From Promethearchaeota archaeon (GTDB lineage Archaea; Asgardarchaeota; Lokiarchaeia; Sigynarchaeales; SOKP01), in NCBI GenBank assembly GCA_014730295.1, contig WJIN01000212.1, forward strand, positions 1 through 7,672: 7,672 nucleotides of DNA, in the 5' to 3' direction. The stretch's first letter is position 1, and each line of letters starts with the position of its first letter. This document shows positions 1-6,908 of the stretch, one piece after another. The position numbers and the translations under genes were made by a program. The notes under the pieces are model-generated. The model searched no databases and was not told where the DNA came from. It was given only the letters and a program-made list of their open reading frames with translations.

Positions 1-121
1 AATATCGTCCGTATCGATCATACATTAAGCTTTCAGTCAAATATTCTATGACGGATTCCTCGGTTTCAAGACCACATTCTGGGTTATCAGTATGATGGAT
101 TAAATAAATTTTTGGCTTCAT
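1..121 (-). CDS. Hypothetical protein, 5' part only (runs off left edge)
   Basis: An open minus-strand frame starts with ATG at 121 and runs without a stop to the window edge, giving 40 residues beginning MKPKIYLIHHTDNPECG. A second in-frame ATG lies three codons upstream (130). Neither has a convincing Shine-Dalgarno site, so the start is uncertain. The visible piece opens with a hydrophobic strand-like segment (IYLIHH) followed by an acidic, probably helical segment (ETEESVIEYLTE). I do not recognise the family. A perfect 9-bp inverted repeat lies just upstream (133-157) and could regulate it. The reading frame is well supported by its amino-acid composition but short; the function is unknown. 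Confidence 0.5.
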   Translation of the reverse strand, partial: MKPKIYLIHHTDNPECGLETEESVIEYLTESLMYDRYGRY

Positions 122-132
122 ACATACCATAA

Positions 133-157
133 AATAGATTTGACTAAAAAATCTATT
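133..157. repeat. Perfect 9-bp inverted repeat
   Basis: AATAGATTT (133-141) and AAATCTATT (149-157) are exact reverse complements separated by a 7-base loop. The repeat lies immediately upstream of the edge gene's possible starts (121/130) and covers the stop codon of the weak ORF at 153-344. It could be an operator for the edge gene or a terminator for upstream minus-strand transcription. The stem is AT-rich and would be weak as RNA. Confidence 0.45.
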
Positions 158-344
158 CCGATTTAGGTATATCTCGAATAATTTGGTCTTTTTCGGACCT
201 TAAGTGTGAAGGTTGGATTATAATCATTACAATATTCTGTCTGATTCCAATGATTTTATGTCGAAATTTCCTATTTAATTCTGCTAAAATTACTTCATTA
301 AGCTTATCTTGGCAAATTTCGATTTTTCTGATGGTGATTAACAA
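153..344 (-). CDS. Weak small ORF, 63 aa, hypothetical
   Basis: A minus-strand frame from a TTG at 344 to TAG at 153 encodes a basic 63-residue peptide with alternating hydrophobic and charged residues (for example HKIIGIRQNIVMIIIQP). There is no ATG and no ribosome binding site at the proposed start. An ATG with an upstream AGGTG lies at 363 but is off frame by one base and meets a stop after 19 codons, so a frameshifted gene is possible. No family is recognised. It may be a remnant, a real small protein or chance; I favour treating it as doubtful. Confidence 0.25.
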   Translation of the reverse strand: MLITIRKIEICQDKLNEVILAELNRKFRHKIIGIRQNIVMIIIQPSHLRSEKDQIIRDIPKSE

Positions 345-576
345 TCGAATATATGAATTTCATCAACACCTAAATTTTAGATAATTTTTTTGAAATTTCG
401 AATGAAAATTCCTCGTTATAGACTCTTACAAGTACTTTTATCTTAATTTTCTTTCTAATATAGGGGAATCAAAGCTCTATTTATTTATGCATAAGGTTAG
501 AATTATATGGAGCTATTAAGATTTTATTTCTGAAATATATTAAAATTTTCTTCAAGAATTTTGGTAATAAACCAAT

Positions 577-1329
577 TCATTCTTCCATAATCTGTCGTGC
601 ATTTTGTCGCCATTTATTTAAACTCCCAACACCCACACCATGAATTTCTTTCGCTTTCATCTTCACATTGCAAGCTAAAAGATCTTTTATGGTATGAATT
701 CCGGCGGTATTTAATTTCTCAGCATAAGCTGGACCGATCCCTGGAACATCTTGTAATGAATATTTAGATTCTTTAACAAATAGTACTTCTTCTTCACCAG
801 CACCACCCTCCTCTTCAGGAGTTATTTTAGTCCCTTCAGGTAGAGCTTCGGAAGGTTTCTCTTTAATTTGTCTTAATAATTCTTGAACATTAGTCGATTG
901 GAACTTATACAGTTCAATATCATTCGCTTCTAAAATTTCTTGAGTCCCTTTCGTCACTGAGGTGGGAGGGCAAACAAAGAAGGCATAATCACCCTTATTT
1001 GGCTTGTATTCACGCCCTCTCATTCGATAAAGCCAATTTGCAAATTTCTCAGCTTTATTTTTAATACCAGAGCTCTTTATCATCGTGACCTCTCCAAATG
1101 CTTTCGGGACATATCCCGTTCGGTTAGTTCCTTCAGTTGCGTATATATCAATTTCATATCCCGCGATTTTCTGAGGTTCTGGTTCAATATGGATAAATCC
1201 CTTATCTCTAAGTAGCTTGCTCATATAATTTCTTGCATCTTCTTCATATTTTAGTCGTATTTCATACTTCGTGTAGTTCTTTGGATTCACTTCTCTCCAT
1301 TCTTTCATTTCTTTCGGATTTTTCTCCAT
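577..1329 (-). CDS. PD-(D/E)XK-like nuclease with C-terminal tandem helix-hairpin-helix, 250 aa
   Basis: Probable DNA-binding nuclease-fold protein. Residues about 19-143 look like a restriction-endonuclease (Mrr/resolvase-type) core: a helix (EDARNYM), the acidic strand YEIDIYA with D61, then AFGEVTMIK with E80, and a later strand AFFVCPP before LEANDIELYKF. The second motif reads E-V-T, not the usual E-x-K, so catalysis is uncertain. A charged linker (about 145-188) leads to a tandem HhH (189-245; hairpins VPGIGPAYAEKL and EIHGVGVGSLNKW), a non-specific DNA-binding module. A second copy of the whole module is fused to an ATPase at 5397-6098, about 75% identical in the nuclease part and 84% in the HhH by hand count. 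The gene overlaps the 3' end of the zinc-finger ORF by 68 bp and has no clear Shine-Dalgarno site of its own, suggesting coupled translation. The stop is TGA, at almost the same place as the paralogue's TAA. A weak AT-only hairpin (542-562) follows the gene. Confidence 0.85.
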   Translation of the reverse strand: MEKNPKEMKEWREVNPKNYTKYEIRLKYEEDARNYMSKLLRDKGFIHIEPEPQKIAGYEIDIYATEGTNRTGYVPKAFGEVTMIKSSGIKNKAEKFANWLYRMRGREYKPNKGDYAFFVCPPTSVTKGTQEILEANDIELYKFQSTNVQELLRQIKEKPSEALPEGTKITPEEEGGAGEEEVLFVKESKYSLQDVPGIGPAYAEKLNTAGIHTIKDLLACNVKMKAKEIHGVGVGSLNKWRQNARQIMEE

Positions 1330-1438
1330 TCTTCTTTTCTTGCAGTTTTTTTAGCATTTCCTGATGAAATTTCGAATTAATATGGTTTGGAGAATCGGGC
1401 CTTTTTAAAAGCTTTCCACAAATGGGACATTTTGGCAT
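1262..1438 (-). CDS. Small C2H2-type zinc-finger protein, 58 aa
   Basis: ATG at 1438, stop TGA at 1262-1264. The N-terminus contains C4-x2-C7-x11-H19-x5-H25, a C2H2/U1-like zinc finger (CPICGKLLK then SPNHINSKFHQEML). It is followed by a very charged K/E/R-rich tail. An AGAGGA lies 10 bases upstream of the ATG and a TATA-like box at 1490-1498, so this looks like the first gene of a two-gene minus-strand transcript with the nuclease at 577-1329. The last 68 bp overlap the nuclease start in another frame. The tail may therefore be meaningful, or the finger may originally have been, or still be by frameshifting, the N-terminus of the nuclease. DNA or RNA binding is the likely role, inferred from the finger. 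Confidence 0.7.
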   Translation of the reverse strand: MPKCPICGKLLKRPDSPNHINSKFHQEMLKKLQEKKNGEKSERNERMERSESKELHEV

Positions 1439-1489
1439 AGTAAAATGTTCCTCTTTAATTCTGTCCTACATATTTATTAGACATCTCTC

Positions 1490-1498
1490 TATTTAAAT
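1490..1498 (-). promoter_or_regulatory. Archaeal-type TATA box for zinc finger/nuclease pair
   Basis: On the minus strand this reads ATTTAAATA, centred about 56 bases upstream of the zinc-finger ATG (1438). With the usual archaeal spacing, transcription would start near 1469. That leaves a short leader containing the AGAGGA ribosome site at 1449-1454. This is supported by position and match only. Confidence 0.45.
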
Positions 1499-1884
1499 TT
1501 ACATTTAACGTCGAAAGATACCTTACATTAAAATGCCTAATTTATGCGCGTTCTTTTGGTACCGTATTTATTATTATTTATACATATAAAAAGAGTGGGG
1601 TTAAAAAATTACTAAATCATAACGTATTAGCGAAATTTAAGATTTATTTATGAGCCTTTTCGATATCTTTTTACAAAAAAAATACAAGAGCAAAAAACCT
1701 TTTTCTCTCATATTTAAATACTGTAAATAAATCTCGCATAAATTTCGGTAATGTGATGCTATAATAAATAATCATTACCAGGACGAGTTTAACTACATAG
1801 ATTTGATATGATAAGATCTATCCCCAAATATTTAAAATTAACCAACCTCCAATTTGAAAAATTTACTCTATTGCGTTCCAATTT
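1499..1884. other. AT-rich stretch without a supported gene
   Basis: No convincing reading frame is present on either strand. The right end (1789-1884, minus) can be read as a decayed continuation of the membrane-protein pseudogene: after the TGA at 1885 it reads KLERNRV and then loses recognisable character, ending at a TAA (1789-1791). GGTAATG (1747-1753) and CATTACC (1773-1779) form a 7-bp inverted repeat with a 19-base loop. A plus-strand TATA-like CATATTTAAATA near 1710-1722 has no gene behind it. A 34-residue minus-strand frame at 1671-1775 has no ribosome site and is not called. Confidence 0.5.
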
Positions 1885-2330
1885 TCAATAATCAAAGTGG
1901 GGAGCAATAAAAGCAACTAATAGGATGACTCCCAAAATTAAAGTCATTACCATATAGAAGTCTTTATTCATCCCAATAAAGAACTCAACCCGCTCGACCT
2001 CTTGATAAAATTCGTATAATGTTGATGGAAGTAACAGAAAAAATGTCAGTAATAAACCAACAACAATTATCAAGATGATGGCAAGCAGTTTTGTGGAAGA
2101 TATATTAAAGGAAATAGTAATTATCTAATGAAAAACACTAAGGTCCAAATAAACCCTAACCACGGAACTGGTTTCCCTGATTCCCCTAAAATATATTGTA
2201 TAATCCATAAAATGATAGTAGTGATAAATAATGGAAAGAAAAATATTGCCTTTGAATAACTCCTCAAGTAGATGATTTCCCGTGCTCTTTCCTCCGTTTT
2301 TTCTTGCGACTCTAAGCCATTACTTTCCAT
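1885..2330 (-). pseudogene. Frameshifted membrane-protein gene (two fragments)
   Basis: An N-terminal fragment (2121-2330, ATG at 2330 with GGGGG upstream) starts with a charged tail and then REIIYLRSYSKAIFFFP, a hydrophobic segment, a short loop and a second hydrophobic segment ending FFIR-stop. The next frame then carries ITISFNISSTKLLAIILIIV, continuing through two more membrane segments to VAFIAPHFDY-TGA. Restoring one base near 2122-2123 (AGATTAATT instead of AGATAATT) joins both fragments in a single frame through FFIRLITISF. The join resembles a membrane-protein family I recall as having FFxNLLVIxFDFS at this point and FDYW before a long cytoplasmic part. By that recollection the TGA at 1885 replaces a TGG tryptophan, because KLERNRV follows in frame. 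About four transmembrane segments remain. The frameshift is well supported; the family is recalled, not checked. Confidence 0.65.
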
Positions 2331-2469
2331 AATTATAATTAACCCCCTATTGTATTCTTCATTTTTTCGATTTCTTATTCTATTAAGTCCTCTTAGATTT
2401 TTCTCATATTTAGACTAATTCACTAAAAATCTAATATATCTTCGATTTGAATACATTCCACTCTTCTCT

Positions 2470-2475
2470 CCTCCT
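2470..2475 (-). promoter_or_regulatory. Perfect Shine-Dalgarno AGGAGG without a substantial gene
   Basis: The minus strand reads AGGAGG, with a GTG 8 bases downstream (2461) that opens only a 12-codon frame ending TAG at 2423. An ATG at 2456 is in frame with the membrane-gene ATG at 2330 but is cut off by a TAG after 13 codons. This may be a leader peptide, the remnant of a lost gene or start, or chance in a purine-rich stretch. Confidence 0.3.
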
Positions 2476-2560
2476 ATTTTATATTATGCTATTAAAATTA
2501 GACTTTGGGTTTTTTACATTAAATTTTTTCAGCATTATCTCTCTCCATAAGAAATTGGAT

Positions 2561-2576
2561 ATTAAATTTTTTAATA
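2561..2576 (+). promoter_or_regulatory. Candidate TATA region of the helicase gene
   Basis: ATTAAATTTTTTAATA lies about 30 bases upstream of the helicase ATG (2602). With archaeal spacing, transcription would begin within a few bases of the ATG, giving an essentially leaderless mRNA. This agrees with the lack of a Shine-Dalgarno site. The 12-base ATTAAATTTTTT occurs a second time at 2518-2529, 43 bp upstream. In such AT-rich DNA the match is suggestive only. Confidence 0.35.
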
Positions 2577-2601
2577 TTGAGATCTAAAATAATAATATAC
2601 A

Positions 2602-5400
2602 ATGTTAAAAGAGAAAATTCAAGATATTCTTCAAGAGAATATAATTATGTACAGATATCTAGATGATAAATGGAATCAGTTTACGATTAATGAAACTTAT
2701 TTGCCTTATGATAAAAAGGACTCATTTTTGAAAGACTGTGAAAAGTACCAAAAATTTCCATGGTATTCTAGATTTGTCTTTAATTTATCCTCAGATATCA
2801 AAAATTTAAAGCAGAAATTTAAAGATTTAAAGCGCAAGATTAGAACTTATAATTCTTCTTTTATAGAAAATCGATTGAAAAAATATCAATCCTTTTTTGA
2901 TGGAGAACAATTTGGTATTAAATATCCCTTGGATCAATCCCAGAGACATGCCATTGTTAAAGATGACAAGCATAATTTAATAATTGCGGGAGCAGGCTCC
3001 GGAAAAACAAGCGTAATCACATCAAGAATCGCTTATCTGATTAAAAGAAAAGATAATGTTGAAAAAGAGAGAATATTAGCTCTCGCATTTACACGTGTCG
3101 CTGCTGAAGAAATGCAAAAGCGCATTAAGAAATTTTATGATTTAGAGGTGGAAATCTCCACTTTTCACGCACTTGGTCGTAATATTATTAAAGAAGAAAC
3201 CTTAAGCCCCCCTCAATTATTGTTTGACGGCTCTCCTTCGAAAATCTCTCAATTAATGGCAGAATTATTTAATCAATCCTTTGAAGATGAGCACATTCAA
3301 TCTTTAATTATACAATATGTGGCATATTATATCGATGAAGATCTTCAAGAGGAATCCTTCGAAGATAAAGCAGAATACTATGAATATATGCGGAATAAGA
3401 AATATACTACATTTAATAATCTCATCGTCAAATCACTCTCCGAGAAAAATATCGCGAATTTTCTCTTTCGAAATAAAATTGAATTTGAATATGAGCCACT
3501 TGTTGAATGGGTTGATAAAGATGATGAGATAAATCTTGAAACTAAGGATGTGGAAGATACTGAGATTCCAGAAGAAAAGAAATATCATCCTGATTTTTAT
3601 CTTCCAGAATATGATGTGTATATAGAACATTGGGGGCTTAATAAATCTCTGGAAGTCCCCGAATGGTTTACTAGCACTTCAGAAGAATATCGAGAATTAA
3701 GGAAATGGAAATTAGCGCAATTTGAAAAACATGATAAGTGTTTGGTTGAAACGTGGGATTATGAAAGAAGAGAAGGGACTCTTATTTCTAATCTTGAGCA
3801 AAATCTCAAAAATTTGAACAAGGAAATAGTGTTCCGACCCCTCTCATACCACGAACTCGTCGAAATGGTGTATGAATTTAAAGAAAATGTATATGAGTTG
3901 ACCAAATTAATCTCCTCTTTCATAAAAATCGCAAAATCAAATTTCTTTCGTATTGAGGATATACAATCGAGGGTTAAGTCTCGGAAATTTTCCAAGAAAC
4001 AGCGATTATTTGGAAAAATTGCGCTCGATGTGTATAAACGATATCAAAAGTATTTATATGATGAGCAGAAAATCGATTTCAATGATATGATTAACTATGC
4101 GATTGAATTTGTCAGAAATAACCAAGAAAAATATAGTGATAGATATTCGCATGTGCTTGTTGATGAATTTCAAGATATTTCCAATCAACGAATGGAACTT
4201 ATAAATGGTTTTGTCAATGACCATTCGAATACTAAACTCTTTTGCGTTGGAGATGATTGGCAGAGCATATATCAATTTACGGGAAGCGATGTGAGTTTCT
4301 TTATTGATTTTGAGCAGTATTTCCCTCATCCAGAAACAACTCATCTCACATGGAACTATCGAAGCATCCCCAACATTGTCGAAATGGCAAATTCTTTAAT
4401 TTCACATAACAAGTATCAGGTTAAAAAGGTCATTAAATCTATAAGACAAGATGAACTCAAGCCACTTTTGTTTAGAATTTCGAATAGTGCAAGTTTTTAT
4501 TCTAAAACACCCTTGGATTGGGCATTCAAGCTCATTGAAAAACTATTAGATGAGAGGGTAGCGCCCGAAGATATTATGGTTCTCTCCCGATTTAATAAGC
4601 GGTTGAATGATTTGGAAATACAATGTGGAGCTGCTGGCATGCCAATCAAAGAAAAGGGAGCACCTCGGAGTAGTGGAATTCGGTTTTATTCTGCCCATAG
4701 ATCAAAAGGTTCCGAAAGTGAGCACGTTATTCTTCTGGATATTGTGTCTGGACTTTATGGCTTCCCATGCGAAATTCAAGACTCATCTGTATTGGACTTA
4801 GCACGGAGAAATAAAACAAAAAGCCATATTGAGGAAGAAAGAAGGTTATTTTACGTTGCTCTTACACGATCCAAGAAATTTCTATATGTTTTCACAGTGG
4901 AAGATAATGAATCTCTTTTTATAGAAGAGATCGAACCATTTATGACCTCGATTTTTGTTGGATCTAATTTTGAATGGAATGAAATTTTGAGCGTATATAT
5001 TCCGGCTTATTTAAACGATTATAAAGATTTGGAAGATCGACCTCTCTTGTGCCCACAATGTTGTAGAATACTTACTGAGCGAAGTGGCAAATATGGTAGG
5101 TTTTTTGGATGTACGGGCTATCCTCAATGTACTTATATTTATGATCTTGTGGATGAGAATGATATTCGATGTTCGGATTGCGGAAAGAAACTTATTCTCA
5201 AGAAAGGGAGATATGGATGGTTTTTAGGCTGTATAGGGTATCCTAATTGTAATTTTGCCTATAGTATAAAAGGAAAGAGTAAAAGAAACATATATTGCCC
5301 AAAATGCGGAAAGATTTTAGTGATTAAAGGAGATAACTATGCTAAGCGATTGATTTGCAGTAAACAACCTAAATGCGATTTTATTTATGAATTATATTAG
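2602..5400 (+). CDS. UvrD/Rep-type SF1 helicase with VSR-like nuclease insert and three C-terminal zinc ribbons, 932 aa
   Basis: Probable ATP-dependent 3'-5' DNA helicase related to helicase IV. All core motifs are visible: Q motif near Q112, Walker A AGAGSGKTS (129-137), Ia LAFTRVAAEEM (161-171), Ib STFHALGRNII (186-196), Walker B DEFQD (521-525), III GDDWQSIYQFTGSD (550-563), IV WNYRS (584-588), V SAHRSKGSESEHVILLD (697-713), VI EERRLFYVALTRSKK (745-759). Residues about 284-400, in domain 1B, form an inserted VSR/PD-(D/E)XK-like nuclease: LFRNKIEFEYEP, YHPDFYLPEYDVYIEHWG with D331 and E342, then LVETWDYE. The C-terminus has three topoisomerase-type C4 zinc ribbons (C817/820/837/843, C857/860/877/883, C899/902/919/925). 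The ~110-residue N-terminus is lysine-rich and unassigned. A TAA lies in frame at 2593 and no start is better than ATG 2602. Its TAG overlaps the stop of the convergent ATPase gene. It appears intact. Repair or defence roles are both possible. Confidence 0.93.
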   Translation: MLKEKIQDILQENIIMYRYLDDKWNQFTINETYLPYDKKDSFLKDCEKYQKFPWYSRFVFNLSSDIKNLKQKFKDLKRKIRTYNSSFIENRLKKYQSFFDGEQFGIKYPLDQSQRHAIVKDDKHNLIIAGAGSGKTSVITSRIAYLIKRKDNVEKERILALAFTRVAAEEMQKRIKKFYDLEVEISTFHALGRNIIKEETLSPPQLLFDGSPSKISQLMAELFNQSFEDEHIQSLIIQYVAYYIDEDLQEESFEDKAEYYEYMRNKKYTTFNNLIVKSLSEKNIANFLFRNKIEFEYEPLVEWVDKDDEINLETKDVEDTEIPEEKKYHPDFYLPEYDVYIEHWGLNKSLEVPEWFTSTSEEYRELRKWKLAQFEKHDKCLVETWDYERREGTLISNLEQNLKNLNKEIVFRPLSYHELVEMVYEFKENVYELTKLISSFIKIAKSNFFRIEDIQSRVKSRKFSKKQRLFGKIALDVYKRYQKYLYDEQKIDFNDMINYAIEFVRNNQEKYSDRYSHVLVDEFQDISNQRMELINGFVNDHSNTKLFCVGDDWQSIYQFTGSDVSFFIDFEQYFPHPETTHLTWNYRSIPNIVEMANSLISHNKYQVKKVIKSIRQDELKPLLFRISNSASFYSKTPLDWAFKLIEKLLDERVAPEDIMVLSRFNKRLNDLEIQCGAAGMPIKEKGAPRSSGIRFYSAHRSKGSESEHVILLDIVSGLYGFPCEIQDSSVLDLARRNKTKSHIEEERRLFYVALTRSKKFLYVFTVEDNESLFIEEIEPFMTSIFVGSNFEWNEILSVYIPAYLNDYKDLEDRPLLCPQCCRILTERSGKYGRFFGCTGYPQCTYIYDLVDENDIRCSDCGKKLILKKGRYGWFLGCIGYPNCNFAYSIKGKSKRNIYCPKCGKILVIKGDNYAKRLICSKQPKCDFIYELY

Positions 5401-6098
5401 TCCTCAGAGATTTGTCTCGCATTTTGTCTCCATTTATTTAGACTGGCTTCTCCAACACCATAAATTTCTTTTGCTTTAATTTTCACATTACATCCTAAAA
5501 GATCTTTTATGGAATAAATTCCCGCATTATTTAATTTCTCGGCATAAGCAGGACCTATTCCAGGAACATCTTGCAGAGAATATTTAGATTCCTTTACTAT
5601 TACCACCTCTTTTTCCTCCTCCCTCTCTTCCTCCTTTTCCGGGGGAACTACAGGTTCTTGAGTGGGCGAGATTGGAATTTCTCGTTTTCCTTGTTTCATT
5701 AATTCTTCGACATTATTGGATTTAAATTTATAGAGTTCAATATCATTAGCGTCTAATACTTCTTTTGCACCTTTCGTTAAAGAATTCGGTGGGCAAACAA
5801 AGAATGCAAAGTCCCCCTTTTTTGGCCTATATTCCTTATCTTTCATCCTATACAACCAATTCGCAAATTTCTCAGCTTTTCCTTTGATTCCTGATTTTTT
5901 AATCATTGTGACCTCTCCAAAAGCCTTTGGAACATATCCTGCTCGATTAGTACCTTTCTCCGCATAGATGTCTATTTCATATTCCCCAACTTTTTTTGGT
6001 TCTGATTCTATATGAATAAATCCTTTATCCTTTAGTCGCGGGGTCATATAATTTCGTGCATCATCTTCAAATATTTTGCGAATTTCAAATTTAGTATA
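5397..6098 (-). repeat. Second copy of the nuclease-HhH module (direct duplicate of 577-1275)
   Basis: The 3' part of the ATPase gene aligns with the free-standing nuclease gene from Y266 (fragment numbering) against Y19 to the C-terminus. By hand count the nuclease parts share about 94 of 125 residues and the HhH parts about 51 of 61, while the linkers are unrelated. Both copies are on the minus strand, so they are direct repeats bracketing the membrane pseudogene and the helicase. Either the module was copied within the locus, or a free gene arose from or was fused to the ATPase gene. Confidence 0.8.
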
Positions 6099-6905
6099 TC
6101 CTACAAAATCCATTGTGTCCAAAACTTTAGCTATGTGGCCTAGTAAGTCTCGTGGCAAGTAATACATTAACGACTCTTTTACTTTTGTAAAGAATCTTTT
6201 TTCATTTTCCTCATCGAATCCAATTTTTTCTGGAACTTGGTTTACGATTCTATCTTTTTCTTTATTAGTTAATTGCCCTAAAACTACTTCCTTTCCTTGA
6301 ACTATACTAGCGAAATTTTTACTTTTAGTTTTTAGTTTTGACCATTCTTTTAAATCTGGATTCTGGAGACATGAAATTAAGATATAGAGTTTTCGAATAG
6401 CAAATATTTCCATTATATGGCGAATAAATTTCTCCAGAAATAACTTTAGAAGTTTATTAGATGTGTCAATCTCATCAAGAAACTGTAATTCATCAAATGC
6501 TAAACAGACCATATACCCAGATTGAAGTGCTAAATCAATTATTCCATAAAAAAAATCACTGATGGTTTTTGTATCTAAGTCCATATCATAAAAATAGCTT
6601 AACGCCACTTCTTTATCTTTTTGAAACTCTGAATTTAATTTCAATAGATTATTTACTAGAGTGGGATTTCTAAATATTTTCATTAGTTTCATATCCCTCT
6701 GAACAGAATCCAATGGATCTAGCAAATCTGATAGTATTGATCTTTTCCCTTCAGTTAATTGATCAATCACTCTCTGTAAGAAAATTGGCCAAAAATCTTT
6801 TAAATTGTCTGTAACTTTTTTAAAATCGAAATAAAGATATATATTCGAATTTGGTGCTATTTCCTCAGTAATTCCTTTTGCAATAAATTTCAAGAGTGTA
6901 GACTT

Positions 6906-6908
6906 TCA
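6906..6908 (-). other. In-frame TGA at the P-loop glycine
   Basis: The codon sits between GPNGA and KST, where P-loop NTPases have glycine. Genome-wide reassignment of TGA is unlikely: the paralogue at 577 ends in TGA within a residue of where this gene ends in TAA. The small gene at 7322 also ends in TGA and overlaps a downstream GTG. A nonsense mutation or a sequencing error is the simplest reading. Confidence 0.85.

Noticed and set aside
391..1377. TGAAATTTCGAAT occurring at 391-403 and 1365-1377
   Set aside because: Thirteen AT-rich bases, with one copy inside the zinc-finger coding frame; chance similarity is adequate and there is no further repetition.
1671..1775. 34-residue minus-strand frame starting MIIYYSITLPKF
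   Set aside because: No ribosome site, no neighbour supporting it, and it lies in a very AT-rich stretch where such frames arise by chance.
3317..4801. Several 60-100 codon frames inside the helicase gene on both strands
   Set aside because: They lie wholly within a helicase frame that has all expected motifs, and their products lack plausible composition or start signals.
6906..6908. TGA recoded as glycine (as in Gracilibacteria/SR1) or tryptophan across the genome
   Set aside because: The free nuclease paralogue ends in TGA where the fused copy ends in TAA, and the 53-residue gene ends in TGA with a coupled start. TGA therefore works as a stop here. Glycine would fit the P-loop and tryptophan the membrane gene, but no single reassignment fits both.
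6906..6908. Selenocysteine at the P-loop TGA
   Set aside because: The position is glycine in the P-loop consensus, not cysteine, and no selenocysteine-specific context was recognised.
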